The notes: generated from the letters alone by a model not told the origin. Counted from the stretch's first letter, positions 24,621-33,555 are shown. The stretch is 64,000 bases of DNA from Amycolatopsis oliviviridis (GCF_014654365.1 NZ_BNAY01000008.1:62001-126000); one strand, 5' to 3'. Numbers and translations are program-made.

Positions 24621-25784
24621 TCAGGCGTGCCGGAGGGAGGCGGGCGTGAGATCGGCCAGGGTGCGGTGCCCGGACAGGCCCATGGTCAGGTCGAGGTCGG
24701 CGAGCAGGCTCCGCAGCACGTGCCGGACGCCGTCCTCCCCCGCGTGCGCCAGGCCGTAGACCCACGGCCGCCCCACCAGGACGGCCTTCGCCCCGAGGGC
24801 GATCGCCTTGGCGATGTCGGCGCCGGTGCGGATCCCGGAGTCGAACAGGACCTCCAGCCGGTCACCGACCGCGGCCACGATCTCCGGGAGCACGTCGAGC
24901 GAGGCGACGGCGCCGTCGACCTGGCGGCCGCCGTGGTTGGACACGACGATCCCGTCCATCCCGGCCTCGACGGCGCGGCGCGCGTCGTCGGGATGCTGGA
25001 TGCCCTTGAGCACGATCGGCCCGTCCCAGTGCTCGCGCAGGAACGGCAGCCGGTCCCAGGTGCTGTCGGTGCCGGTGATCATCGAGATCCAGCGCAGGAT
25101 CGCGGTGGGCGCGTCCTCCTCCGGCGTCTTCTCCAGCAGGCCGCGGAACACCGGGTCGCTCAGCGGGACACCGAGCCCCTCGCCCTTGATGAAGGGCAGG
25201 TACGCGTGGTCGAGATCGTTCGGGCGCCAGGCGAGGGTCCAGGTGTCGAGCGTGACCACGAGCGTCGTGAAGCCCGCGGCCTTCGCCCGCGCCAGGATGC
25301 TCGCGCAGACGTCGTTGTCGGTGGGCCAGTACAGCTGGAACCAGCGCGGCCCCTCGCCACTGGCCGCGGCGACGTCCTCGATGCTCGTGGAGGACGCCGT
25401 CGACATGACGTAGGGCAGGCCGACCGACGCCGCCGCGCGGGCCGCGGCCGGTTCGGCGCCCTCGTGCACGATCGACTGGACGCCGACCGGCGCCAGCAGC
25501 ACCGGCGCCGGCATCGGCGTCCCGAGGACGGTCGTCGACAGATCGCGTTCGGTGGCGCCGGTGAGCATCCTGGGCACCAGGCGCCAGCGGTCGAACGCCT
25601 CCCGGTTGGCGCGGGCGGTGGCGCCCGAACCGGCCGCCCCGGCGACGTACCAGAACGGCCCGGGCTCCAGGATCTCCCGCGCCGACTCCTCCAGCTTCGT
25701 GGCGTCGGTGGAGCACGGCGGGAAGGTCCCGCCGAGCCCCTGCAGGTAGATCTCGTTCTGGTAGCCGCCGAACCGCTCGGTCAC
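24621..25784 (-). CDS. FMN-dependent alpha-hydroxy-acid oxidase, lactate 2-monooxygenase type
   Basis: A 387-residue FMN TIM-barrel enzyme. The N-terminal YVAGAAGSGATARANREAFD block, the substrate loop and the catalytic-histidine motif VVSNHGGRQVDG followed by LFDSGIRTGADIAKA are all present. Length and sequence resemble lactate 2-monooxygenase of mycobacteria, which converts L-lactate to acetate and CO2; oxidase or dehydrogenase activity on another 2-hydroxy acid is possible. The GTG at 25784 has GAGGAGG upstream. It follows the antiporter gene after 13 bp, so they are co-transcribed. Confidence 0.87.
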   Translation of the reverse strand: MTERFGGYQNEIYLQGLGGTFPPCSTDATKLEESAREILEPGPFWYVAGAAGSGATARANREAFDRWRLVPRMLTGATERDLSTTVLGTPMPAPVLLAPVGVQSIVHEGAEPAAARAAASVGLPYVMSTASSTSIEDVAAASGEGPRWFQLYWPTDNDVCASILARAKAAGFTTLVVTLDTWTLAWRPNDLDHAYLPFIKGEGLGVPLSDPVFRGLLEKTPEEDAPTAILRWISMITGTDSTWDRLPFLREHWDGPIVLKGIQHPDDARRAVEAGMDGIVVSNHGGRQVDGAVASLDVLPEIVAAVGDRLEVLFDSGIRTGADIAKAIALGAKAVLVGRPWVYGLAHAGEDGVRHVLRSLLADLDLTMGLSGHRTLADLTPASLRHA

Positions 25785-25797
25785 CCGGGCCTCCTCG

Positions 25798-27015
25798 TCA
25801 CGTCACCGGTGCCGGCTCTTCGCGGTCCCGGGTGGTCGAATCCTCCCGGACGATACTCGCCGGTAGCAGCCAGGTGAGTTTCTCCGAGCGGATGACCGCC
25901 ACTGGACCGATCACGGCCAGCAGCAGGACGTAACCCGCGACGAACGGCGCGACCCGCGAGTCCAGTCCGGCCGCGGTCGCCATCGCGGCGAGCACGAGCG
26001 AGAACTCGCCCCGGGTGAGCACGGTCAGCCCGATGTTCACCCCGGCCTGGCGGCCGAACCCGTTCAGCCGCGCGGCCAGCGCGCCCGCGCCCAGGTTCAG
26101 CAGGATCGTCAGCGCCACCGCGATCAGCACCGGCACGACCACCGAACCGACCGCGTTCGGGTCGATGCTGAGCCCGAAGATGAAGAAGAACAGCGCGCCG
26201 AACGCGTCCCGCAGCGGGAGCACCAGCTTGTGGATCCGCGGCGCGACCTTGGACCCGCCGAGCATCATGCCGACCATGAACGCGCCGATGGCGTCGGACA
26301 CCCCGACCTCCTCGGCGACGGCGGCGCCCATGACGGCGACCCCGACGAAGCAGACGGTCAGCAGTTCGTCGTCGGCCGAGCCGAACAGTTTCGACACCAC
26401 CCGGCCGCCCCAGCGGGCGAGCGCGACCATCACGATCAGGAACAGGAACGCCTTGCCGAAGTCGGCGGCCGCCGAGCCGAAGCTCCCGGCGCCGGACAGC
26501 ACCGGCTGCAGCAACGCCAGGTACAGCGCGAGGAAGATGTCCTCGATCACGATGATGCCCATGATCAGCCGGGATTCGGGGTTGTTCATCCGGCGGGATT
26601 CGAGCAGGAGTTTGGTGACGATCGCCGACGACGAGATGCCGATGGCACCGGCGATGACCAGCGCTTCCCTGGTCCCCCAGCCCAGCAGGAAGCCGAAGGC
26701 GAGCCCGCCGCCGATGTTGAGGATCAGGTAGATCAGCCCGGACCAGACGAGTTTGCGCCCGCCCTTGGCGAGGTCGTCGAGGGAGAACTCGAGGCCGAGG
26801 TAGAACAGGAGGAAGACGAGACCGAGCCCGGCGAGGACACCGAGTTCCTTCGGATCGTCCACAAGGGACAGTCCGGGGGTGTTGGGGCCGAAGACGAATC
26901 CGGCCAGCATGAACAGGGGGATCGTGGGCAGCCCGATACGGGCGCCGGCTCTGGCGATGACACCGGCGGCGAGGAAAGCCCCGCCGACGGCCAGCAGGGC
27001 ATGACCGGAACTCAT
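25798..27015 (-). CDS. Cation:proton antiporter (CPA2 family)
   Basis: A 405-residue inner-membrane protein with about 12 hydrophobic helices and the Na+/H+ exchanger fold. The ISSSAIVTKLLLE segment and GVSDAIGAFMVGMMLGGS are typical of CPA2 KefB/GerN-like transporters. No RCK/TrkA-N domain follows. It probably exchanges K+ or Na+ for H+. The ATG at 27015 has GGAGGT 4 bases before it, and the gene leads a two-gene operon with the FMN oxidase. Confidence 0.9.
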   Translation of the reverse strand: MSSGHALLAVGGAFLAAGVIARAGARIGLPTIPLFMLAGFVFGPNTPGLSLVDDPKELGVLAGLGLVFLLFYLGLEFSLDDLAKGGRKLVWSGLIYLILNIGGGLAFGFLLGWGTREALVIAGAIGISSSAIVTKLLLESRRMNNPESRLIMGIIVIEDIFLALYLALLQPVLSGAGSFGSAAADFGKAFLFLIVMVALARWGGRVVSKLFGSADDELLTVCFVGVAVMGAAVAEEVGVSDAIGAFMVGMMLGGSKVAPRIHKLVLPLRDAFGALFFFIFGLSIDPNAVGSVVVPVLIAVALTILLNLGAGALAARLNGFGRQAGVNIGLTVLTRGEFSLVLAAMATAAGLDSRVAPFVAGYVLLLAVIGPVAVIRSEKLTWLLPASIVREDSTTRDREEPAPVT

Positions 27016-27056
27016 GGAGACCTCCGATGGTGGCTGATGCGGGAGTGAGGACCGGA

Positions 27057-27368
27057 TCAGCCAGGAGGCGCCCGTGCGGGGGCCTGGGGCACCGCACGGG
27101 TGACGACGACGGGTTCGCCCTGTTCAGGGGCGCGACCGGCGTCGGGAAGGTCGACGGTCGCCGTTTCGGCGGGCACGTCGGCCAGGGGAACGGCTTGGCC
27201 GCCATGGAAGGCGGGCAGCGGATGGGTCGCGAAGACGGCGACGGGGTCTTCCTTCGCCGTGCGACCGTGCCCAGGGGGAACGGTCGGCGTCACGAAGGCG
27301 AAGACGAGCAAGATCAGCAGGAAGAAGACGGAACGATGCCGTGTCGCGGGGGCACGGTTCGTCGTCAT
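27057..27368 (-). CDS. Small membrane-anchored or secreted hypothetical protein
   Basis: A 103-residue protein with one N-terminal hydrophobic segment (FFLLILLVFAFVTPTVPPG, residues about 15-33) after a basic tail, followed by a proline- and alanine-rich stretch without recognisable domain. A signal anchor is likely. It precedes the antiporter gene by 41 bp on the same strand. I do not recognise a family; a TATAAA-like element lies about 30 bp upstream of its ATG. Coding status is moderately supported. Confidence 0.5.
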   Translation of the reverse strand: MTTNRAPATRHRSVFFLLILLVFAFVTPTVPPGHGRTAKEDPVAVFATHPLPAFHGGQAVPLADVPAETATVDLPDAGRAPEQGEPVVVTRAVPQAPARAPPG

Positions 27369-27417
27369 CTACCGCCGACTTTACCATTCCTTTATAGACA
27401 TATCGACGAGAGATCTG

Positions 27418-27978
27418 TCACGGTTCGCGCCACATGGGCAGCATCGGCGGCCCGCCCTCGACCGCGAAAGCAGGGCCGTGGTCACGGAAACCCAGGCGCC
27501 GGTACAACTTCGCGCTCTCCGGGCCACTGGCCTCCAGGTACGCGGGCACGGCGCCGTTGCGGTCGAGTCCGTGCCGCATCAGCCGCGCGCCGATCCCCTG
27601 CCGCTGCGCGCTCCTGCGGACGCCGATGAACAGCGCGTGGTGGTACTCGCCGCCGGGGGCGTGTTCGGTCATCGACTCGAACACCGCCGCGAGCCTGCCG
27701 ATTTCTTCCCCGGTGAGCCCGGCGAACGCGTCGTCGTCCGTGTCCTCCTCGCCACTGGGCGTCCACAGGACGGCGGCGGACAGGTCGTCGGTGACGTCGA
27801 CGTGGCCACCCGCGGCCAGGGTTCCGCGCACGATCGCCCGGTGGAAGATCGTCAGCGCCGCCGGACGGCGCTCTTCGCCGGGAAAGACCCACGCGCTGAC
27901 CGGGTCTTCGTGGAAGGCCTCGGTCAGCACGTCGGCCACGGTGTCCATTTCGGACGGTCGAGCGGAGCGGACGATCAT
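27418..27978 (-). CDS. GNAT-family N-acetyltransferase
   Basis: A 186-residue acetyl-CoA-dependent acyltransferase. The acetyl-CoA pyrophosphate loop RRSAQRQGIGARLMRHGLD and the C-terminal ASGPESAKLYRRLGF motif are clear. Substrate unknown. Its ATG overlaps the stop of the amino-acid permease gene (ATGA), so the two are co-translated, which suggests an amine or amino-acid derived substrate at most as a guess. Confidence 0.88.
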   Translation of the reverse strand: MIVRSARPSEMDTVADVLTEAFHEDPVSAWVFPGEERRPAALTIFHRAIVRGTLAAGGHVDVTDDLSAAVLWTPSGEEDTDDDAFAGLTGEEIGRLAAVFESMTEHAPGGEYHHALFIGVRRSAQRQGIGARLMRHGLDRNGAVPAYLEASGPESAKLYRRLGFRDHGPAFAVEGGPPMLPMWREP

Positions 27979-29450
27979 CGTCCCGCCCGGAGTTTCGCGG
28001 GTTCTTCGTCTTCACCTTCGAGCGGGCCGCCGATCGCGGCATAGGTCTCGGGATCCCGTGTCCGCAGCACTTCCGCGCGCAGGAACCCGGCCAGCGCCGC
28101 GACGACCACGAGCCCGGGCAGTCCCCAGCGCAACAGGAAGTTGCCCGCCGGGCCGAGCAGCAGATCGAAGTTGAGCAGGATCAGGGCGAGGACGGCCGAC
28201 AGCGCGAGGATCGCCAGGCCGGGCGCGATCCAGCGCCGCCAAGCGTTTTCGGCCTGGCGGCGGCGTTTGAAAAAGCCGATCACCGAAAGCGAGACGGCGA
28301 TCATGATCACCACGACCCCGGTCGACGCCGTCGTGCCGAGCCAGGTGAACAGTTCGGTCACCGGGTCGCGGCCCGCGATCGCGAACAGGGCGACGACGAC
28401 GAGCGCGAGCGCCGTCTGCGTGAGCGAGCCGGCGGCAGGCGCGCCGGTGCGTTTGCTCGTCTTGGCCAGCGAACGCGGCAGCAGCCCTTCCCTGCCCAGC
28501 GCGAAGAAGTAGCGCGCGACGGCGTTGTGGAAGCTCAGCAGCGCCGCGCACTGGCCCGTCACGAAAAGCGTGTACGCGACGGCGGAGAACGTCTCGCCGA
28601 GATGCTGACCTGCCAGGTTGAACAGCAGATCCGGGCCCTGCGCGGCCGCGGTGGTGACGATAACGTCGGGTCCGGCGCCCACGGCCAGCGCGAGCGACGA
28701 AACGACGTAGAGCACCGCGGTGAGACCGATCGCGGCGAACGTCGCCCGGCCGACCGTGCGGCTGGGTTCGCGCGTCTCCTCGCCGTAGGTCGCCGCGCCC
28801 TCGAAACCGATGAACGCGGCGGCGGAGAAGGCGAACACCGCGCCCACCCCGGTGGTGAACAGGCTCGACGGTTCCAGCGGGACCCAGGAAACGCTGCCAC
28901 CGGCGGGATTCGCGAACAACGCGATGTCGACGATCGCGACGACGGCGACTTCGAGGCACAGCGCCACCCCGAGCACCTTTGCGTTGAGGTCGACCCGCAG
29001 GACGCCGAGCGCGCCGACGACCAGCACCATCACCAGCGCGCACAGCCACCACGGCGGCGGCGATCCGGTGAGCGTGCCCAGCCAGGTCGACACCGACCAG
29101 CCGAACAGGCCGTAGATGCTGATCTGGATGGCGTTGTAGGAGATCAGCGTGACGAACGCGATGCCGGCGCCGGTGGATTTGCCGACCCCGTTGGCGACGT
29201 AGGGATAGAAGGCGCCCGCGTTGGTGATGTAGCGGCTCATCGCCGCGTACCCGACCGCGAACAGCCCCAGGATCGGGGCGAGCAGGAGGAACGACAGCGG
29301 AACGCCGACGCTGCCGGTGACCGCGTAATTCGTCGGGACCCCGCCCGCGATGGCGAAGAGCGGACCCGCCGCCGCCACCACGAAGAAGACGATATGAGCG
29401 GCTCCGAGCCGCCGTTGGCCGAGGCCGCGCCGCGGCCTGTGCGTACCCAT
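27975..29450 (-). CDS. APC-family amino-acid permease
   Basis: A 491-residue membrane transporter with about 12 helices. The TM1 block VVAAAGPLFAIAGGVPTNYA and the TM6-region GFEGAATYGEETREPSRTVG are signatures of the amino acid-polyamine-organocation superfamily. It probably imports an amino acid with a proton. It is the first gene of a two-gene operon with a GNAT gene. Substrate cannot be told from the sequence. Confidence 0.9.
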   Translation of the reverse strand: MGTHRPRRGLGQRRLGAAHIVFFVVAAAGPLFAIAGGVPTNYAVTGSVGVPLSFLLLAPILGLFAVGYAAMSRYITNAGAFYPYVANGVGKSTGAGIAFVTLISYNAIQISIYGLFGWSVSTWLGTLTGSPPPWWLCALVMVLVVGALGVLRVDLNAKVLGVALCLEVAVVAIVDIALFANPAGGSVSWVPLEPSSLFTTGVGAVFAFSAAAFIGFEGAATYGEETREPSRTVGRATFAAIGLTAVLYVVSSLALAVGAGPDVIVTTAAAQGPDLLFNLAGQHLGETFSAVAYTLFVTGQCAALLSFHNAVARYFFALGREGLLPRSLAKTSKRTGAPAAGSLTQTALALVVVALFAIAGRDPVTELFTWLGTTASTGVVVIMIAVSLSVIGFFKRRRQAENAWRRWIAPGLAILALSAVLALILLNFDLLLGPAGNFLLRWGLPGLVVVAALAGFLRAEVLRTRDPETYAAIGGPLEGEDEEPAKLRAGR

Positions 29451-29651
29451 GAACCGTCCCCCCGGACGTCGGTTTGTCGGCGAACACGGTCGGTTCGCGT
29501 TCTTGATCTTGCGAAAGCCATCCCACCCTAGGGCCGGGCACCCCGGCGAGGTACGTCCGTTCAGGCTAAAAACGGACCTCGGGTCGCAGTGGTACGCGGG
29601 CTACCGCTACTTTGGCCGTCCCGCACTACAACGCCGGAGGGCGTGCCATTC

Positions 29652-30293
29652 ATGCGTCGGCTGACGTTGGTCGATTCCCTGTTCTTCCTCGCCCACGACG
29701 AGTTCACCGGAAAACCCGCGCTGCGCCGCACGGGACTCGGCATCGGAATGGCCGGTGCCACGCTCTGCGATCTCCTCCTCGCCGAGCGGATCACCGTGGA
29801 ACGCAAGCGAATCCGGCCGCTGACCCGCCGCGGCCTCGCCCATCCCCCGCTGGATCGGGTGTTCTCGGAAATCCTCGGCGAACGCGAGTGGCACACCGCG
29901 CGGGAATGGGTCGACCATCTCCGCCAGGATCTCGGGGAAACGGTCGCGGACAATCTGCTCGCCGCGGGAGTGATCGACCGCGAGACCGACCGGGTGCTCA
30001 TGCGGAAGAATCACCGGTACCCGCCACGGGATCTGCTGATGTCGACGGCCGCGCGCAGCAAGGCGAGGACGGCCGTCCTCGGCACCGAACGACCGGATCC
30101 GCATTCGGTCTGCCTGGCCCTGCTGGCCTGGACCATCGGCCTCGACGACCTCTGCGAACCAGAGCTCGACCGCGCTGGGTTGCGGACCTGGGCCGAGGCC
30201 ACGCACCGGGAACTCCCGAGGGCGCTCGCCGAGCTGATCTCGGGGGTGGACGCGGTGGGCGCCGCCGTCGTCTACACCGGCGACAGGCGGTGA
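29652..30293 (+). CDS. GPP34-family (GOLPH3-like) phosphoprotein
   Basis: A 213-residue all-helical protein of the bacterial GPP34 family, homologous to Golgi phosphoprotein 3. The N-terminal LTLVDSLFFLAHDEFTGKP and AGATLCDLLLAERI segments and the RTAVLGTERPDPHSVCLALLA region are typical. The eukaryotic protein binds phosphoinositide; bacterial roles are unknown. The ATG at 29652 is preferred because upstream in-frame sequence lacks conservation. It is monocistronic, 97 bp before the chitosanase gene. Confidence 0.85.
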   Translation: MRRLTLVDSLFFLAHDEFTGKPALRRTGLGIGMAGATLCDLLLAERITVERKRIRPLTRRGLAHPPLDRVFSEILGEREWHTAREWVDHLRQDLGETVADNLLAAGVIDRETDRVLMRKNHRYPPRDLLMSTAARSKARTAVLGTERPDPHSVCLALLAWTIGLDDLCEPELDRAGLRTWAEATHRELPRALAELISGVDAVGAAVVYTGDRR

Positions 30294-30297
30294 CCCC

Positions 30298-30390
30298 TTG
30301 CCGGAAACTGTCACCCATGGTTATGGTGTGCCCACGCCGCAGTTACACCGATGAGAAAATGACAATTCTCTGTGGAAAGGGACACCTTTC
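30298..30390 (+). promoter_or_regulatory. Chitosanase promoter and ribosome-site hairpin
   Basis: TTGCCG (30298-30303) and TATGGT (30322-30327), 18 bp apart, form a promoter. The ribosome site lies in the exact inverted repeat GAAAGG-gaca-CCTTTC (30375-30390) that abuts the ATG, and GAGAA/TTCTC (30353-30357, 30366-30370) forms a second small dyad. Streptomyces chitosanase genes are repressed through promoter palindromes by the ROK protein CsnR, so one of these dyads may be an operator. Confidence 0.5.
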
Positions 30391-31242
30391 ATGAGTGACA
30401 CCCTGCGGCCCGCGATGCGTCGTGCTCTCGGCGCGCTTTCCGTCCTCGCCCTCGCCGTTTCCGGCCCCGTCGCGATCTCCTCACTCGCCTCCGCCGAGCC
30501 CGCCCCGGCGTCGGCGTCGATCTTCGTCTCCGGCGGCGACCTCGCCTCGCCGGAGAAGAAAGAGATCGCGATGCAGATCGTCTCCAGCGCGGAAAACTCT
30601 TCGCTGGACTGGAAAGCGCAGTACTCCTACATCGAGGACATCGGCGACGGACGCGGGTACACCGCCGGCATCATCGGGTTCTGCTCCGGCACCGGCGACA
30701 TGCTCGAACTCGTCGAGCGCTATACGAACTCGGTCCCGGACAACCCGCTCGCGGAATACCTCCCGGCGCTGCGAAAGGTCGACGGCAGCGATTCGCACGA
30801 AGGTCTCGGCAGCGGTTTCGAAAACGCGTGGCGGGAGGCCGCCGGGCGTTCGGACTTCAAGGAAGCGCAGAACGGCGAGCGCGACCGCGTCTATTTCGAC
30901 CCGGCGGTGAACCAGGCCAAAGCGGACGGACTGGGCACGCTGGGACAATTCATCTATTACGACGCCATCGTGATGCACGGGCCGGGCACCAGCCAGGACA
31001 GCTTCGGCGGCATCCGCTCGGCCGCGATCCAGCAGGCGAAGCCGCCGTCCCAGGGCGGTGACGAGAAGGCGTACCTGAAGGCGTTCCTCGACGCGCGGCG
31101 CGTGGTCATGAAACAGGAAGAAGCGCACGCGGACACGTCGCGGATCGACACGGCCCAGCTGGTGTGGCTCAACGACGGCAACCTGGACCTGCACACCCCG
31201 CTGAAGTGGAAGGTCTACGGGGACCCGTACGAGATCAATTAG
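30391..31242 (+). CDS. csn: Secreted chitosanase (glycoside hydrolase family 46)
   Basis: A 283-residue enzyme that hydrolyses beta-1,4 links in chitosan outside the cell. The signal peptide has a twin-arginine start (MRRALGALS) and ends at ASA (about residue 35). The catalytic pair matches GH46: Glu68 in SSAENSS and Asp86 in DIGDGRGYT, 18 residues apart as in the Streptomyces N174 enzyme. Length is normal. The gene is monocistronic and ends ahead of a long hairpin. With the subtilase it suggests a soil saprophyte. Confidence 0.95.
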   Translation: MSDTLRPAMRRALGALSVLALAVSGPVAISSLASAEPAPASASIFVSGGDLASPEKKEIAMQIVSSAENSSLDWKAQYSYIEDIGDGRGYTAGIIGFCSGTGDMLELVERYTNSVPDNPLAEYLPALRKVDGSDSHEGLGSGFENAWREAAGRSDFKEAQNGERDRVYFDPAVNQAKADGLGTLGQFIYYDAIVMHGPGTSQDSFGGIRSAAIQQAKPPSQGGDEKAYLKAFLDARRVVMKQEEAHADTSRIDTAQLVWLNDGNLDLHTPLKWKVYGDPYEIN

Positions 31243-31264
31243 CTCCCGGCACGCGTCCGCCGGA

Positions 31265-31319
31265 TGTCATGAAAGGGCCGTTCAGGACGAAATATGTCCT
31301 GAACGGCCCTTTCATGACA
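31265..31319. terminator. 24-bp perfect hairpin between chitosanase and PHP genes (family A)
   Basis: Arms 31265-31288 and 31296-31319 are exact reverse complements with a 7-base loop. It sits between convergent genes, 22 bp after the chitosanase stop, and shares the ATGAAAGGGCC core with the hairpin at 4. Confidence 0.78.
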
Positions 31320-31345
31320 CACACCGGGCGGGCAGCCGAGACCTG

Positions 31346-32341
31346 CTAGCGCGAGGCCAGCAGGTCTTCGGCGGTCCGCGTGTTGATCACCCGGTCCGGC
31401 TCGATCCCCAGCTCGGTGGCCCGCACGCAGCCGTAGACCAGCCAGTCCAGCTGCCCCGGCGCGTGCGCGTCGCTGTCGATCGCGAAATCGCAGCCCAGGT
31501 CCACGGCCAGGTTCAGCAGCCGCGTCGGCGGGTCCCGGCGTTCGGGACGCGAGTTGATCTCGACGGCGACGCCGTTGTCCCGGCAAGCGGTGAACACCGC
31601 CTCCGCGTCGAACTCCGACTCGGGCCGCTTCCCGCGTGCCCCCATCACCAGCCGCCCGGTGCAGTGCCCCAGTACCCGGACCCGCGGATGCCGGACGGCG
31701 GCGATCATCCGCGGTGTCATCTCCCTGGCGGGCATCCGCAGCTTCGAGTGCACGCTCGCGACGACGAAATCCAGCTGTTCCAACAGGTCTTCCTCTTGGT
31801 CCAGCGTGCCGTCGAGGTGGATGTCGACCTCGATGCCGTGCAGGATCCGGAACGGTGCCATCGTCTCGTTCAGTTCCGCGACGACGTCCATCTGCCGTCG
31901 CAGCCGTTCCGGCGAGAGTCCGTTGGCGACGGTCAGCCGCGGCGAATGATCGGTCAGCACCATCCATTCGTGCCCGAGCGCGCGGGCGGCCTCGGCCATC
32001 TCCTCGATCGGGCTCCCGCCGTCGGACCAGTCCGAATGGGTGTGGCAGTCGCCGCGCAGCGCCGCCCGCATCGGGCCGCCGTCGGGCAGCTTCGGCTCGC
32101 CGATCTTCTCGAAGTACGCGGGACGGCGTCCGGCGAGGACGTCCTCGACGACGGCCGCGGTCGCCTTGCCGATGTTCGGCAACGCGGTCAGCGTGCCGGC
32201 CTCGGCGCGTTTGCGCAGGTCATCGGGCTTGACCTTGGCGATCACCGAGGCCGCCTGCCGGAAGGCCCGCACCCGGTAGCTCGGTTCGCCCGCGCGCTCC
32301 AGCCGGAACGCGATCTCCCTCAACGCCTGCGCCGGTTCCAT
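31346..32341 (-). CDS. PHP-domain phosphoesterase with N-terminal helix-hairpin-helix (PolX-like without polymerase)
   Basis: A 331-residue protein. Residues 1-75 resemble the DNA-binding 8-kDa/HhH region of family X polymerases (PNIGKATAAVVEDVLAG). The rest is a PHP hydrolase with metal-binding blocks GDCHTHSDWSDG, LTDHSP, HGIEVDI, GHCTGR, EINSRPERRDPP and SDAHA. PHP domains in PolX are 3'-5' exonucleases or phosphoesterases. The nucleotidyltransferase domain itself is absent. A DNA end-processing role is inferred. Its ATG is 17 bp downstream of the phosphoesterase stop, so it ends the GntR-phosphoesterase operon. Confidence 0.87.
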   Translation of the reverse strand: MEPAQALREIAFRLERAGEPSYRVRAFRQAASVIAKVKPDDLRKRAEAGTLTALPNIGKATAAVVEDVLAGRRPAYFEKIGEPKLPDGGPMRAALRGDCHTHSDWSDGGSPIEEMAEAARALGHEWMVLTDHSPRLTVANGLSPERLRRQMDVVAELNETMAPFRILHGIEVDIHLDGTLDQEEDLLEQLDFVVASVHSKLRMPAREMTPRMIAAVRHPRVRVLGHCTGRLVMGARGKRPESEFDAEAVFTACRDNGVAVEINSRPERRDPPTRLLNLAVDLGCDFAIDSDAHAPGQLDWLVYGCVRATELGIEPDRVINTRTAEDLLASR

Positions 32342-32358
32342 GGCTCCTGTCTACCCCG

Positions 32359-32862
32359 TCAGCGGCGAAGAGGCAGCTCATGCAGAGCGACATCGCCCAG
32401 CTCGCCGTCCCGGATCTCGGCGGTCTGATACGTGCAGAACGGCTGCCGCCGCCGGTCGGTCGGCGAACCGGGGTTCAGCAGCCGCAGCCCGTTCGGCGTG
32501 ACCGTGTCCCAGGGGATGTGACTGTGGCCGAACACGAGGACGTCGGTGTCCGGGAACCGGTCGTCGCAACGCCGCTCGCGTCCCTGTTTGCCGCCTGTCT
32601 CGTGAATGACCGCCAGGCGGACCCCGTCGAGGTCGGCCCGCGCGATCTCCGGGAGCCGCGCCCGCAGGTCCGCCCCGTCGTTGTTGCCCCACACCCCGAT
32701 GAGCCGCTTGCTCCGGGCCTCGAGTTCGTCCAGCAGGGCGACCTCGACCCAGTCCCCGGCGTGGACGACGACGTCCGCCGCGTCGACCTCGCGCCAGACC
32801 TGATCCGGCAGTTTCTTCGCGCGCGGCGGCAGATGCGTGTCGGCGATCAGCAGCAGGCGCAT
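32359..32862 (-). CDS. YfcE/MJ0936-type metallophosphoesterase
   Basis: A 167-residue calcineurin-like phosphoesterase. The metal ligands are visible in order: LLIADTHL, VVHAGDW, GVWGNNDG, VIHETGG and VFGHSHIP. Such small enzymes hydrolyse phosphodiesters. Its ATG overlaps the stop of the GntR gene (TGATG), with a GTG one codon earlier as an alternative start. Co-expression with the regulator is certain from the overlap, but the functional link is unknown. Confidence 0.88.
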   Translation of the reverse strand: MRLLLIADTHLPPRAKKLPDQVWREVDAADVVVHAGDWVEVALLDELEARSKRLIGVWGNNDGADLRARLPEIARADLDGVRLAVIHETGGKQGRERRCDDRFPDTDVLVFGHSHIPWDTVTPNGLRLLNPGSPTDRRRQPFCTYQTAEIRDGELGDVALHELPLRR

Positions 32863-33521
32863 CACTTGTCTCCGATGGCCCCGAGGATCCGGTCCAGGAA
32901 GTCGCCGATGTGGGCGCGCAGCAGCCCGGCCGCGCCGTCGGCGTCACCTTTCTTCGCCGCCGCCAGTACCGCCTTGTGCTCGTTCCATTCCTTGCGCCAG
33001 CTGGGATTCGCCTCCCAGCCGACCACGCTGATCAGCGCGGCACGATCTTTGAGGTCGTCCAGCATCGAGACCATCAGCGGATTGCCGCAGCCGCTGTAGA
33101 GCGCACGGTGGAACCGGCGGTTGAGCAGGCTGAGCGCGGCCTGGTCCTTGTCCGCGATCGCCGCGGACGCCTCCTTCAGCGCCTCCGCGGCGTCTTCGAG
33201 CAGATCCGGCGAGCGGCGTTCCACCGACCGGCGCACGGCTTCGGGCTCCAGCACCATGCGGACGTCGTAGACCGACTTCGCCAGCTCCGCGTCCACCACG
33301 CACACCGACGCGCCCTTGTACGGGCTGAACGTCACGAGCCCCGAGTTGGACAGCACCTTGAGCGCCTCGCGGACCGGCGTCTTCGACACCCCGAGCCGGG
33401 CGGCGAGCTCGGCTTCGACCAGTGGCTGCCCTGGCTTGAGCTCGCGGGTGAGGATGCCGCGGCGGATCTCTTCGAGCACCACTTCGGTGCGGGAAGCGGG
33501 CAGGTTGAAGGTCGATGACAT
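32862..33521 (-). CDS. GntR-family regulator (FCD/FadR subfamily)
   Basis: A 219-residue regulator. The N-terminal winged helix contains LVEAELAARLGVSKTPVREALKVL and the C-terminal FCD domain has the helical ligand pocket with RRFHRALYSGCGNP and a late histidine (RAHIGDFL), typical of acid-binding, metal-containing FCD domains. The ATG at 33521 has a TATGAT -10 hexamer 6 bases upstream, so the transcript looks leaderless. It is divergent from an IlvD/Edd dehydratase gene, suggesting control of sugar-acid catabolism. Confidence 0.9.
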   Translation of the reverse strand: MSSTFNLPASRTEVVLEEIRRGILTRELKPGQPLVEAELAARLGVSKTPVREALKVLSNSGLVTFSPYKGASVCVVDAELAKSVYDVRMVLEPEAVRRSVERRSPDLLEDAAEALKEASAAIADKDQAALSLLNRRFHRALYSGCGNPLMVSMLDDLKDRAALISVVGWEANPSWRKEWNEHKAVLAAAKKGDADGAAGLLRAHIGDFLDRILGAIGDK

Positions 33522-33528
33522 GGGTCAA

Positions 33529-33538
33529 TCATATATGA
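33529..33538. promoter_or_regulatory. TCATATATGA palindrome in the GntR/dehydratase divergent gap
   Basis: This exact 10-bp palindrome lies in the 34-bp gap between the divergent starts and overlaps the TATGAT -10 element of the GntR gene. It is the best candidate for an FCD-regulator operator, although it lacks the classic TGGTnnnACCA form. Confidence 0.45.
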
Positions 33539-33555
33539 GATGCCATACTCGGAGC

